The position numbers and the translations under genes are program-made. A stretch of DNA of 45,448 bases from positions 1 through 45,448 of the forward strand of contig JAAYMP010000033.1 in NCBI GenBank assembly GCA_012521315.1. Direction: 5' to 3'. Each line of letters opens with the position of its first letter. The stretch's first letter is position 1. The notes under the pieces are model-generated. The model saw only the letters and a list, made by a program, of their open reading frames with translations. It was not told where the DNA came from and searched no databases. Source of the DNA: Bacillota bacterium (lineage in GTDB: Bacteria; Bacillota; UBA4882; UBA10575). Positions 24,626-32,437 of this stretch are shown here, piece after piece.

Positions 24626-26020
24626 ATGAAAACAGCCCTCCGCCCATATCTTAAAAAATATGTGCTCCTGACCTTCTCCAGTCTGCTCTTGCGCGTTTAC
24701 GGGCAGATCTACCGCCTTTTTCTCCTCCGTTGTTTCGGCACCGAACCCTTCGGTCTCCTGGGCATGATCTTCCCTTTTTACCGGTTGTTGAGCCTTCTCA
24801 TTACCATGGGCTTGCCCACCGCGCTCGTCCGCTTAATCGCCATCGAACAAGCCAAAAAAAACATAGCCCGGATCCGGCAAGCCAAAAAAAAAGTCTTCAC
24901 CCTGGTGGCCACCATGGCCGCCGTCGTCTCCGGCCTCCTCTTCCTGTTCGCCGCCCCGCTGGGTGTTCTCCTTTATAATGACCTCCGGACCGGTCCGCTG
25001 CTGAAATATTATGCCCTTGCCCTTATTTTTCACAGTCTTTGCCTGGTCTACCGGGGTTATTATCATGGTCTCGACCGCATTTCTCCATTGGCCTTTGCGG
25101 ATCTCGCCGAGACCCTCGGCGAAACCGTCTTTATTCTGCTCTTCCTCTTGGCCGGTCCTCGTCCCCCGCTCCCGGTCGAAGCGGCCGGACGGATCCTGGC
25201 CAAAGGGGTACTGTTGGGCGAAGCCGCTTGTCTGGGTGCCCTCTTCCTTTATGACCGGTACCGCGTCCGCCCACAACTGATCACCACAACCACCACCGCC
25301 CAACCGGCCGCCGGGCGGAAGCTCCTTCCCTTACTCCGTTCTTCCTTCCCGTTCATGGCCCAGCAGTTGATCTTGTCCCTGGCGCGCATCGCGGAAAGCG
25401 TCCTCCTGCCCAATTTACTGGCCAAGGGCGGGCTCACCCCGAGTCAAATCGCCCATCACCTCGGCGAATACTGGGAAATGGCCACCCCGTTCCTCCTGTT
25501 TCCGCTCTTCCTATTCTCCCCCGTTTCCACATTAATCCTTCCCGCCACCGCCCGCGCCACCGTCAAAAACAATCTCCCGGACTATCTGCGGAAGTTGCGC
25601 CGGCTTTTAAGTTGGGCGCTCCTCTATTCCATCGGGGTCGGCCTTTTCCTTCTCAAGTTTGCGCAGCCGCTCTCCCTCTTGCTCTATAAAACAACCGCCG
25701 CCACCCGTTATCTCCCTTATCTCCTGCCCGCCCTTCCTTTTATGACCATGAACAGTCTGTTAATTCCGGTGGCGGAAGGCCTCGGCAAACAGCTCTTTTT
25801 GCTCCGGGCAACCCTGATTTTGATCTTTATTAAGACCGGGATCACGGCCGCCTTTGTCCCTTTACCCGCTTTCGGGCTGGTCGGAGCCGCCTGGGGGCTG
25901 ACCGTCAGCCAAGCCCTGCTCTTTTGCTTATTGTTGAAGGAAACCTTCTTTCCCGTGACGCCCAATTCCAAGTGGTTCCTTCTCGTCAAAACCAACCTCC
26001 TTCACCTACCCAAAGCATAA
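24626..26020 (+). CDS. SpoVB-like polysaccharide/lipid flippase (MOP superfamily)
   Basis: 464-residue membrane protein with about 12-14 helices of the polysaccharide-synthesis/MATE-like MOP superfamily. Family signs include LLRVYGQIYRLFLLRCFGTE, PFYRLLSLLITMGLPTALVR, VYRGYYHGLDRISPLAFADL, ETLGETVFILLFLLAG and a final LPAFGLVGAAWGLTVSQALL. SpoVB-type proteins act in cortex peptidoglycan or export wall-linked glycans; which applies here is unknown. It is somewhat shorter than Bacillus SpoVB. It is the only plus-strand gene between rpsT and the MFS gene, with AAGGGG 9 bases before the ATG and its own terminator. Confidence 0.85.
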   Translation: MKTALRPYLKKYVLLTFSSLLLRVYGQIYRLFLLRCFGTEPFGLLGMIFPFYRLLSLLITMGLPTALVRLIAIEQAKKNIARIRQAKKKVFTLVATMAAVVSGLLFLFAAPLGVLLYNDLRTGPLLKYYALALIFHSLCLVYRGYYHGLDRISPLAFADLAETLGETVFILLFLLAGPRPPLPVEAAGRILAKGVLLGEAACLGALFLYDRYRVRPQLITTTTTAQPAAGRKLLPLLRSSFPFMAQQLILSLARIAESVLLPNLLAKGGLTPSQIAHHLGEYWEMATPFLLFPLFLFSPVSTLILPATARATVKNNLPDYLRKLRRLLSWALLYSIGVGLFLLKFAQPLSLLLYKTTAATRYLPYLLPALPFMTMNSLLIPVAEGLGKQLFLLRATLILIFIKTGITAAFVPLPAFGLVGAAWGLTVSQALLFCLLLKETFFPVTPNSKWFLLVKTNLLHLPKA

Positions 26021-26050
26021 AAAAACCGTTGCGGACAGCAACGGTTTTTT
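26021..26050. terminator. Bidirectional terminator between the SpoVB-like gene and glnQ
   Basis: AAAAACCGTTGC-GGACA-GCAACGGTTTTT, a 12-pair hairpin with T runs in both directions, placed right after the plus-strand stop codon and about 50 bases beyond glnQ. Confidence 0.93.
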
Positions 26051-26102
26051 ACTGGCACGCTCCTAAGCGCTACCAAGCGCCGGCGGCAGACGCCCATTGC
26101 GG

Positions 26103-26828
26103 TTAGAGGATCTTGCTTAAAAAGAGTTTGGTCCGTTCATTCTGGGGCGCGTTAAAGAGCTCTTCCGGGGTGTTCTCTTCAACGATCAATCCGTCATCCA
26201 TAAACAACACCCGGTCGGCAACTTCGCGGGCAAAACCCATCTCATGGGTGACCACCACCATGGTCAACCCGTCTTTGGCCAAAGCCTTCATCACGTCCAA
26301 AACTTCGTTGATCATCTCCGGATCCAAAGCGGAAGTCGGCTCGTCAAAAAGCATTACTTTCGGTTGCATCGCCAAAGCGCGGGCGATCGCCACCCGTTGT
26401 TGTTGTCCCCCGGAGAGGGTCTCCGGGTAAGCCAAGGCTTTGTCCTTCAAGCCAACCTTCTGCAACAAATCATAAGCCCGGGCTTCCGCTTCCTCCCGCG
26501 TGCACTTCCGAACCTTCATCGGGGCCAGGCAGATGTTTTCCACCACGTTCATATGGGGAAACAGGTTGAACCGTTGGAAAACCATCCCCATTTCCGCCCG
26601 GATTTGGTTGAGATCGATCTTTTTCCAATCGGTAATTTCAACCCCGTCAAAATAAATCTGGCCGCCGTCGGGGATCTCCAGCAGGTTGAGGCAGCGCAAA
26701 AAGGTGCTCTTTCCCGAACCGCTGGGCCCGATCACGCAAACGACTTCACCATACTTGATCTCGTTGGTAATACCGTTGAGAACCCGAAGGGAGCCGAAGC
26801 GTTTCTGCAAGTCCACTATTTTAATCAT
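26103..26828 (-). CDS. glnQ: Polar amino-acid ABC transporter, ATP-binding protein
   Basis: 241-residue ABC ATPase driving import of glutamine or another polar amino acid. All motifs are intact: Walker A GPSGSGKST (about 35), Q-loop with MVFQRFNLFPHMNVVENI, signature LSGGQQQRVAIARALAM (about 138), Walker B VMLFDEPTSALDPEM and the switch His in VVVTHEMGFA. The VENICLAPMKVRK stretch is typical of the GlnQ/HisP group. It overlaps the permease gene by 8 bases. The gene symbol reflects the family; the substrate is not proven. Confidence 0.93.
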   Translation of the reverse strand: MIKIVDLQKRFGSLRVLNGITNEIKYGEVVCVIGPSGSGKSTFLRCLNLLEIPDGGQIYFDGVEITDWKKIDLNQIRAEMGMVFQRFNLFPHMNVVENICLAPMKVRKCTREEAEARAYDLLQKVGLKDKALAYPETLSGGQQQRVAIARALAMQPKVMLFDEPTSALDPEMINEVLDVMKALAKDGLTMVVVTHEMGFAREVADRVLFMDDGLIVEENTPEELFNAPQNERTKLFLSKIL

Positions 26829-27483
26829 TCTTCTTCAGCCTCCTCTCCGTGTAGTTCACCAGTTGGGTAATGGGAAGCGTCATGAACAGGAAGAGCAAGG
26901 CCACGGCGGTCCAGATCTCGAAAGCGCGGAAGGTCCGCCCCGTAAGCATCGACCCCTTCCGCACCAACTCTTCCAGGGCAATAACGGAAACAATCGAAGA
27001 ATCCTTAAGCATGGCAATGAACTCGTTCCCCAGGGGCGGTATAATCCGTTTGAAGGTCTGCGGGATCAGGATATAGCGCATGGCTTGGGAGTAGGTCATC
27101 CCCAAGGAACGGGCCGCTTCCAACTGCCCCCGGTCGATCGACTGGATCCCGGCGCGCACAATCTCTGCCACATAGGCGCCGCTGTTGACCGACAGGGTAA
27201 TGATCGCCGCCATCCGCGGCGGAATCGTCCCAAAATAGGCGGGAAGCCCGAAATAAACCAGATAGAGCTGGACCAGCATGGGCGTTCCCCGGATAAAGTT
27301 GACATAGATTGAACTTAACATAAAAATCAGCTTGTTCCGGGAGACACGACCGATCCCCACAAAGGTTCCAATCAGGATCCCCATGCCCACCGCAATACAG
27401 GTCAGTTGGATGGTTAAAGCCGCCCCCTCGAGAAGAACGGGCAAAAAACGAACCACCACACTTAAGTCCCAAGTATAACCCAT
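26821..27483 (-). CDS. glnP: Polar amino-acid ABC transporter, permease protein
   Basis: 220-residue membrane permease of the HisMQ/GlnP type with five or six helices. N-terminal VVVRFLPVLLEGAALTIQLT, the YVNFIRGTPMLVQLYLVYFG signature, and the EAA loop AAYVAEIVRAGI...GQLEAARSLGMTYSQAMRYI (given in two parts) ending in LIPQTFKRIIPPLGNEFIAM. ATG at 27483 is chosen (AGGAG 8-9 bases upstream) over one 14 codons earlier. It lies between glnH and glnQ. A strong hairpin in the 190-base gap after glnH suggests it is made at lower level than the binding protein. Confidence 0.93.
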   Translation of the reverse strand: MGYTWDLSVVVRFLPVLLEGAALTIQLTCIAVGMGILIGTFVGIGRVSRNKLIFMLSSIYVNFIRGTPMLVQLYLVYFGLPAYFGTIPPRMAAIITLSVNSGAYVAEIVRAGIQSIDRGQLEAARSLGMTYSQAMRYILIPQTFKRIIPPLGNEFIAMLKDSSIVSVIALEELVRKGSMLTGRTFRAFEIWTAVALLFLFMTLPITQLVNYTERRLKKND

Positions 27484-27625
27484 TACGTCCTCTCCTTCGT
27501 TTACACTTTCCTCAACCCTTGCCACAGAACAACTTCAACTTAGCGCGTCGCCTAATCTTTCCGCGCCTCAAGATCCCCCGGTCCTTGCGAAAAGGCCGGC
27601 CAAACCCTTGTTCAACGCCGGAAAA

Positions 27626-27655
27626 GCGAAAAAGCAGCCGCCGGCTGCCTTTTCG
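27626..27655 (-). terminator. Hairpin between glnH and glnP (attenuating terminator)
   Basis: Minus-strand GCGAAAAG-GCAGCC-GGC-GGCTGC-TTTTTCGC: a long, nearly perfect hairpin whose 3' arm is itself T-rich. Within an operon such elements usually cut read-through so that the binding protein exceeds the membrane parts, or protect the upstream mRNA. Confidence 0.75.
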
Positions 27656-27670
27656 CCTTTCCATAATTAA

Positions 27671-28453
27671 TTACTCACCGAAGTACTTTCGGTAAATCTC
27701 ATCATAGGTCCCGTTGGCCTTGAGGGTCACCAAAGCTTGGTTAATCTTAGCCAACAGTTCGGTGTCGCTTTTCCGCAGGGCCAAACCATATTCTTCGGTC
27801 GTAAAAGCTTCACCAATGATCTGGTACTGTCCGGGGTTGGCTTTGATCTGCGCGCCGGCCACCGGCAAATCCATCACCACGGCGTCGGCGGCCCCGTTCT
27901 TCAGTTCCAGGAACGGGTCGGTCGCATGGTTGAAGCGTTTAATCGACGCGATTTTAATCCCCTTCTCCTGCATCTCGGTGGCTGCCAAGTCCCCGGTGGT
28001 GTTGATCTGCACGGCCACCCGTTTTCCGGCCAAATCCTCGGGCCCTTTAATTCGGTTATCACCCGCGCGGGTTACAATGACCAGACCGGCATTGATATAC
28101 GGGTCGGAGAAGTTGACCACTTGTTGCCGTTCCTCCGTGATCGTCATTCCGGAAGCAATCACATCATAGTTCCCGGCCAGCAGCCCGGGGATGATCCCAT
28201 CCCAGGACACATTCTTGATTACCACTTCCATTCCCAATTCGGCCCCGATTGCCCGCATGAGATCCAAGTCAAACCCGGTCAATTCTCCGGTTTCTTCGTC
28301 CAGATACTCAAAGGGCGGAAAGGCAGCATCACAACCGACCACCAGCACATTACGATCGGTTTTGGTTGCCGCCTGCATTACGGGCCCGAAGACAAAGACG
28401 ACAACCAGGGCGACGACAATAAGTAGACCGTACAACAATGTTTTCTTTTTCAT
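27671..28453 (-). CDS. glnH: Polar amino-acid ABC transporter, substrate-binding protein
   Basis: About 260-residue extracytoplasmic binding protein (SBP family 3). MKKKT plus a hydrophobic helix (about 6-27) serves as signal; there is no lipobox Cys, so it is either released or membrane-tethered by its uncleaved helix. The mature domain begins near NVLVVGCDAAFPPFEYLDEE, with the ligand-site patterns GFDLDLMRAIGAELGM, WDGIIPGLLAGNYDVIASGM and EEYGLALRKSDTELL. ATG at 28453 follows GGAGGG by 7 bases and is preferred to one five codons upstream. It is first gene of the glnHPQ operon behind a strong promoter. Confidence 0.93.
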   Translation of the reverse strand: MKKKTLLYGLLIVVALVVVFVFGPVMQAATKTDRNVLVVGCDAAFPPFEYLDEETGELTGFDLDLMRAIGAELGMEVVIKNVSWDGIIPGLLAGNYDVIASGMTITEERQQVVNFSDPYINAGLVIVTRAGDNRIKGPEDLAGKRVAVQINTTGDLAATEMQEKGIKIASIKRFNHATDPFLELKNGAADAVVMDLPVAGAQIKANPGQYQIIGEAFTTEEYGLALRKSDTELLAKINQALVTLKANGTYDEIYRKYFGE

Positions 28454-28494
28454 TTGGTTACCCTCCACTCTTTTTGGAAATCCCTTGCTAATAG

Positions 28495-28504
28495 TGTGAT
28501 CACA
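28495..28504 (-). promoter_or_regulatory. Possible operator in the glnH leader
   Basis: TGTGATCACA is a perfect 10-base palindrome about 15-24 bases downstream of the predicted transcription start of glnHPQ. It is a fair place for a repressor site. Which regulator would bind is not clear; it does not match the ArgR box well. Confidence 0.35.
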
Positions 28505-28525
28505 TTCAACTTAATTGTATTGATA

Positions 28526-28554
28526 ATTATAACCCATGATTTATATTTATGCAA
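28526..28554 (-). promoter_or_regulatory. Sigma-A promoter of glnHPQ
   Basis: Minus strand: TTGCAT (28554-28549), 17-base AT-rich spacer, TATAAT (28531-28526). Transcription would start near 28519, giving a leader of about 65 bases. Confidence 0.85.
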
Positions 28555-28617
28555 GCCGTTTTCCGCAATCCACCCCGTTGTGGCAAAGGTTTACTTCGAT
28601 GCAACAAAGCGTATAAA

Positions 28618-28650
28618 GCAAAGGAAACGGATGCCGCCATCCGTTTCCTC
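28618..28650 (-). terminator. Terminator behind the yaaT gene
   Basis: GGAAACGGATG (28623-28633), loop CCGC, CATCCGTTTCC (28638-28648): an 11-pair hairpin followed on the minus strand by TTTGCTTTAT. It starts about 24 bases after the yaaT stop and ends the tmk-yaaQ-yaaR-holB-yaaT unit before glnH. Confidence 0.8.
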
Positions 28651-28671
28651 CTTCTTACCCAGCACCATCGC

Positions 28672-29616
28672 TTAAAAATTAACCTCGCCCAGGGGGACCT
28701 CAAAGGGCTCCCCGTCGGGTAACTGAATGACCAGTGTTTCCTTTAACATATTGATCTGGACGACCGTCGCTTCTTTCTCCTGGTATTCCACCTTGCTGCC
28801 GACGGCCGGCAACAGCTGGCTGCTCTCCCGGTAAGCATCGGATTCAAACTTAAGGCAACACATTAAACGGCCGCAGATCCCCGAGATCTTCGTCGGGTTA
28901 AGCGACAGGTTCTGCTCCTTGGCCATTTTGATCGAGACCGGATCAAACTCCCCTAAAAACGTCGCACAACAAAGGGACCGTCCGCAAGGGCCCAAGCCTC
29001 CGATCATCTTCGCCTCGTCCCGCACCCCAATCTGGCGGAGCTCAATCCGTGTCCGGAAAACCGAAGCCAGGTCCTTAACCAGTTCCCGGAAATCGACCCG
29101 GCCGTCCGCCGTAAAATAGAAGATTACTTTATTCCGGTCAAAGGTATATTCCACATCAATCAGCTTCATCTCAAGCCCGTGCTGTTTAATCTTCTCTAGA
29201 CAGATCCGGAAGGCGTCGGCTTCCTTGTTTTTATTCTCAAGGTACTGCGCCTTGTCCTTCTCGGTGGCGACCCGGATCACCTTTTTCAACGGCGGCGTAA
29301 TCTCGGGGCTCGGAACCGCCTTCGGCCCGATCTTGACCGCGCCGTACTCTAAACCCCGCGCCGTTTCCACGATCACTTCCTGGTCAGGCTTTAAATCCAA
29401 ATTGTTTGGGTCAAAATAGTAGATTTTACCGGCCCGTTTAAACCGGACCCCAACGACTGTATATGCTTCCGCCGGAGAATTCTCGGTCGCCTGTTTTCCG
29501 TCGGCGGTCACTTGTTCTGCGTTTTCCGTCCCCGGTTTTGCCGTTTCCGGCACCTGATTTAGCTCTTCCGTCGTCGTCTGTTTGGCTTCATTTGCCGTCT
29601 GTTTGACTTCTTCCAT
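28672..29616 (-). CDS. ricT: PSP1-domain regulatory protein YaaT/RicT
   Basis: About 314-residue protein homologous to Bacillus RicT (YaaT). With RicA and RicF it forms a complex that carries iron-sulfur clusters, stimulates RNase Y mRNA processing and affects sporulation and competence. The PSP1 core (about 50-314) includes YTVVGVRFKRAGKIYYFDPN and two cysteine clusters, GGLGPCGRSLCC (about 225) and GICGRLMCCLKFE (about 265). The first 50 residues are a Thr/Glu/Gln/Ala-rich, probably disordered extension that is not part of the PSP1 core. ATG at 29616 follows GGAGGG; a start ten codons earlier has none. It is last in the tmk-holB operon, as in Bacillus. Confidence 0.94.
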   Translation of the reverse strand: MEEVKQTANEAKQTTTEELNQVPETAKPGTENAEQVTADGKQATENSPAEAYTVVGVRFKRAGKIYYFDPNNLDLKPDQEVIVETARGLEYGAVKIGPKAVPSPEITPPLKKVIRVATEKDKAQYLENKNKEADAFRICLEKIKQHGLEMKLIDVEYTFDRNKVIFYFTADGRVDFRELVKDLASVFRTRIELRQIGVRDEAKMIGGLGPCGRSLCCATFLGEFDPVSIKMAKEQNLSLNPTKISGICGRLMCCLKFESDAYRESSQLLPAVGSKVEYQEKEATVVQINMLKETLVIQLPDGEPFEVPLGEVNF

Positions 29617-29662
29617 TCTGTTCCCTCCTTCCCGGCTTAAATGCACCGGCTAAATAGCCCCG

Positions 29663-30472
29663 TTAGTCCCGCGGACCTGCTCCCAACTCTTCGTAGATCG
29701 TAAGAAACAAGTCCTCCAGTAAAAGGCGGAGGTTAAGGTTGGCCGCCGTATACGCCCGGGCCTGCTGAACAGCGGCGTTGACCCGGATTAAACCTGCGGC
29801 ATCCTGCCCCGCCCCGGCCGCCGCCAGTAAAGCGGTGCGGAAGTGGGTCTGCAGCTCTTGTAAATACAGATCCACCTGGTTCCGGTCGTTACCGCTTAAC
29901 TGTTCCGCCCACCGCAAGAGCGCGCCTAAATCGGAGACGGGAAGGTCCGTCCCACTTGCCATGGAGGAACCGCTCTCCGGACCAACCCCGCCCAGCTGCA
30001 CCCGTTGCATCCGGGAACGGATCGTGGGCAGGATGCCCCGTTCATCCTCGGCCAGCGCGAGAAAATAAACCGCGGGCGGCGGCTCCTCCAGTGTTTTCAA
30101 GAAGGCGTTCGCCGCCACTTCGGTCAAGGCTTCGAACTTCTGAAAATAATAAACTTTGCCTGCGGAAAGATAGGGATTGAGGAGCGCATCGTAGCATATT
30201 TGCCGTATCTCTTCCAGCTTGATCTTCCCGTCCTCGGGGACCACCACCCGGAAATCCGGGTGGCTGCCCTGCGCCATAAACCGGCAGGCGCGACAACGGC
30301 CACACGGTTTCGCCGCTTTCGCTTCACAAAGCAGGGTTTGGGCAAGACGCCGGATTCCCTCTTCATTTTCCCGGTTCAGCGGCCCCAGGAACAGGTAGGC
30401 ATGGCTGGCCTTCCCACTGGCAAAGATCCTTTGCAGTTCGGCAAACCGCCGGTTGGCTAATCCTTCGGCCAC
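29663..30472 (-). CDS. holB: DNA polymerase III delta' subunit
   Basis: About 269-residue AAA+ clamp-loader subunit. N-terminal ASHAYLFLGPLNRE with a degenerate Walker A, as usual in delta', the zinc-binding Cys set CEAKAAKPCGRCRACRF (about 60), then KVYYFQKFEALTEVAANAFL and KTLEEPPPAVYFLAL. Sensor 1 reads TIRSRMQ where SRC is common. GTG at 30472 is used (AAGGAG 8 bases upstream). It lies between yaaR and yaaT, the same order as Bacillus, and has its own promoter in the 129-base gap before it. Confidence 0.93.
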   Translation of the reverse strand: MAEGLANRRFAELQRIFASGKASHAYLFLGPLNRENEEGIRRLAQTLLCEAKAAKPCGRCRACRFMAQGSHPDFRVVVPEDGKIKLEEIRQICYDALLNPYLSAGKVYYFQKFEALTEVAANAFLKTLEEPPPAVYFLALAEDERGILPTIRSRMQRVQLGGVGPESGSSMASGTDLPVSDLGALLRWAEQLSGNDRNQVDLYLQELQTHFRTALLAAAGAGQDAAGLIRVNAAVQQARAYTAANLNLRLLLEDLFLTIYEELGAGPRD

Positions 30473-30525
30473 AATCCATTCTCCTTGGTTTTCGCTGCAT
30501 GTCCTCACTGCTAATTATAATTAAT

Positions 30526-30554
30526 ATTGTATCGGAATCCAGTTGGCGATACAA
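30526..30554 (-). promoter_or_regulatory. Internal sigma-A promoter in front of holB
   Basis: Minus strand: TTGTAT (30554-30549), 17-base spacer, TACAAT (30531-30526). It lies in the yaaR-holB gap and would give holB-yaaT expression independent of tmk. Confidence 0.7.
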
Positions 30555-30601
30555 CAGAAAAAGCTTGCCGGAAAACGACGACTCAAGCGTAGGGACCAAG
30601 C

Positions 30602-31045
30602 TCAGTAGTACAGATCAATCAATAAACCGCGGATCTCATCAATCTTCGCCAACAGCGTGATCGGCGTGGCGTTTTTCTCTAAAACCTCCGTTGTCAACTC
30701 CTCCAGCGCCTGGTTGATCTTTTGCACCACACAAAACACCCGGCGGTTACCCCGCCGGTCCCAGCGGCTCTCCCCTTTCATCTGGTAGCTGCCGCTGATT
30801 GCCTTCTTCATAAAGTCACGCACCGCCGCCCGGTAAGAGCGGAGGGTGGCCACACTCGGCTGGTTTAACAGTTTTTTTGCGGCTTCATCGACCCGGGTTA
30901 AAAGCTGATCCCAACCGGCCGCCTCCTGTTCCCCGGCGGTCTTCAGAATCTGCTTAAAGGCCACTTTGCCCTCGTGCTCCGGGATAACTTCACCCCGCTC
31001 GTTCAAGGGGGGAGACGATTCGGTTCCGACTCCTTTAATCCGCAT
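30602..31045 (-). CDS. yaaR: DUF327 family protein YaaR
   Basis: 147-residue cytosolic helical protein of the YaaR/DUF327 family, function unknown. It is recognised by KIKGVGTESS-type N-end (here RIKGVGTESSPPLNERGEVI), SYRAAVRDFMKKAISGSYQM, then RRGNRRVFCVVQKINQALEE, and the IDEIRGLLIDLYY end. It lies 12 bases after yaaQ. Its constant neighbours are tmk, yaaQ and holB in Firmicutes. Confidence 0.92.
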   Translation of the reverse strand: MRIKGVGTESSPPLNERGEVIPEHEGKVAFKQILKTAGEQEAAGWDQLLTRVDEAAKKLLNQPSVATLRSYRAAVRDFMKKAISGSYQMKGESRWDRRGNRRVFCVVQKINQALEELTTEVLEKNATPITLLAKIDEIRGLLIDLYY

Positions 31046-31057
31046 TCCTCTTCACTC

Positions 31058-31387
31058 CTAAAACTTTTCAAAGGACTCAACCTTCAGGGTGAATACGGTC
31101 GCCCCGCCGACTTCAACTTCGACCGGGATCGGAATATAGGTGTTCAAGGTCTGGTCAACCGCCGTCATCGGGCTGACCAACCCCTTCCTGGTCCGGCAGA
31201 TCCCTTTGATAATCGCGTTAACCTCTGTGGCCTGTTCTTCTTGGATGCCAATTAATAATGTAGTATTCCCTTGGCGGAGGAACCCGCCGGTACTGGCCAG
31301 TTTCGTCGCACGGTAACCTTTCTCCAGCAAAGCGGGGAGTAGGCGGTTGACGTCCTGATCCTGCACAACAGCGATGAGCAATAACAT
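31058..31387 (-). CDS. darA: Cyclic-di-AMP receptor DarA/YaaQ
   Basis: 109-residue PII-like trimeric protein that binds the second messenger c-di-AMP in Firmicutes. N-terminal MLLLIAVVQDQDVNRLLPAL, the ligand loop YRATKLASTGGFLRQGNTTL, then a long variable B-loop and a final strand FTLKVESFEKF. The Thr/Ser/Gly/Phe residues of the loop known to contact the ligand are kept. Its ATG directly abuts the tmk stop codon (no gap). Downstream targets are not known. Confidence 0.93.
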   Translation of the reverse strand: MLLLIAVVQDQDVNRLLPALLEKGYRATKLASTGGFLRQGNTTLLIGIQEEQATEVNAIIKGICRTRKGLVSPMTAVDQTLNTYIPIPVEVEVGGATVFTLKVESFEKF

Positions 31388-32056
31388 TTAGGACCCTCCT
31401 TTCCCTTCCTTTCCCACCGGGATCCAGGGGAACTTTTCCCTAAAGCACACCCAGATCAGTTGATGAAGTTCCTCTTTGGTCCGGGCGGAACCGTCGAGCA
31501 CACAGAACCGTTCAGCCTCGGCGGCGGCCAGCCGTAAATAGCCCTGGCGGACTTTCTCTTGAAAAGCGAAGCCTTTGGCTTCAATCCGGTCCGTTCCTTT
31601 GGTCTTGTTCCGTTCTTGCACCCGGGCCCAGCACAGTTCAGGCTTGAGGTCAAGGAAAAAGGTGAGGTCGGGCACCAATCCGCCGGTGGCAAAAAGGTTC
31701 AACTTGCGAATCGGCTCCGGATCGTGGCCGGCGGCAAACCCCTGGTAAGCCAAGGTGGAGTCGGTAAACCGCTCGCAGATGACCACCGCGCCCCTGGTGA
31801 GCCCCGGACGGATCACTTGGCAAACATGTTGCGCCCGGGCTGCCGCGTAAAGGAGTACTTCGGCCTCCGCGGCCAGGTCTTCCTCGGCAAAAAGGAGGAG
31901 TTCGCGGATCTTTTCCGCCAGCACGGTTCCCCCCGGCTCCCGGGTGATGAGCGTGGGGATCCCCTCCGCCCGAAGGCGGGCCGCCAGCAGCTGCGCCTGC
32001 GTCGACTTTCCGGACCCGTCGATCCCCTCAAAAGTAATAAAAATCCCCTGTTTCAT
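31388..32056 (-). CDS. tmk: Thymidylate kinase
   Basis: 222 residues; phosphorylates dTMP to dTDP for DNA synthesis. P-loop TFEGIDGSGKSTQAQLLAAR at residue 8 onward, the TREPGGTVLAEKIRELLLF segment (about 38), the DR-type motif CERFTDSTLAYQGFA (about 95), and a LID region with RTKGTDRIEAKGFAFQEKVR-like spacing (NKTKGTDRIEAKGFAF). AAGGAG is 5 bases before the ATG. It heads tmk-yaaQ-yaaR-holB-yaaT, separated from gin by a terminator; no clear promoter was seen in its 100-base leader. Confidence 0.96.
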   Translation of the reverse strand: MKQGIFITFEGIDGSGKSTQAQLLAARLRAEGIPTLITREPGGTVLAEKIRELLLFAEEDLAAEAEVLLYAAARAQHVCQVIRPGLTRGAVVICERFTDSTLAYQGFAAGHDPEPIRKLNLFATGGLVPDLTFFLDLKPELCWARVQERNKTKGTDRIEAKGFAFQEKVRQGYLRLAAAEAERFCVLDGSARTKEELHQLIWVCFREKFPWIPVGKEGKGGS

Positions 32057-32156
32057 GCTTACTCCTTGCTTGGTCCCTGAATTTCCCCGCCCAACGGGCC
32101 GTTTCTCTTATTTTTTCGACAAAAAGATCCTGCCTCCTTTTTTCCGGCCGGAGGGA

Positions 32157-32189
32157 ATAAAAAAACCTGGTCCTGCTGAAAACCAGGTC
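32157..32189 (-). terminator. Intrinsic terminator of the yaaL-bofA-gin unit
   Basis: Minus-strand ACCTGGT, 10-base loop, ACCAGGT followed by TTTTTTTATT. It begins 3 bases after the gin stop and separates the sporulation genes from tmk. Confidence 0.9.
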
Positions 32190-32191
32190 GC

Positions 32192-32377
32192 TTAGCTTCC
32201 TTTCAACCATTTCTGCCAGAGGGTGCGAAAACCGGCCAACCACTGGGGGTAATCTTCATCGGCCACGTTTAACTTGGCCAGTCGCTTTTCGCAGGCCGGG
32301 CAGATTACCTCCCCGTGGATCCGGAGTCCGCCACAGGTTAATTGACCGCAAAACGAGCAGGAAACCTTATCGTCCAT
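32192..32377 (-). CDS. gin: Anti-sigma-G factor Gin (CsfB)
   Basis: 61-residue zinc-binding protein that inhibits sigma-G (and sigma-E) during sporulation. It shows two CxxC knuckles in the expected spacing: CSFCGQLTCGGLRIHGEVIC then PACEKRL, with a short helical end (YPQWLAGFRTLWQKWLKG). Length and layout match Bacillus CsfB. It lies 60 bases after bofA. The gap contains a sigma-F-like -10 element, in line with the known sigma-F control of csfB. Confidence 0.9.
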   Translation of the reverse strand: MDDKVSCSFCGQLTCGGLRIHGEVICPACEKRLAKLNVADEDYPQWLAGFRTLWQKWLKGS

Positions 32378-32401
32378 TTGCGCAACACCCCACGGGAGTA
32401 T

Positions 32402-32410
32402 AATATTCCC
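32402..32410 (-). promoter_or_regulatory. Possible sigma-F -10 element before gin
   Basis: Minus-strand GGGAATATT fits the sigma-F -10 pattern GGNRANANT at every fixed place. The -35 (GYWTA expected about 15 bases upstream) is poor (AGGCA), so the promoter is only tentative. Confidence 0.35.
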
Positions 32411-32437
32411 GGATTCGCCATTGGGTGCCTTTTTCCT

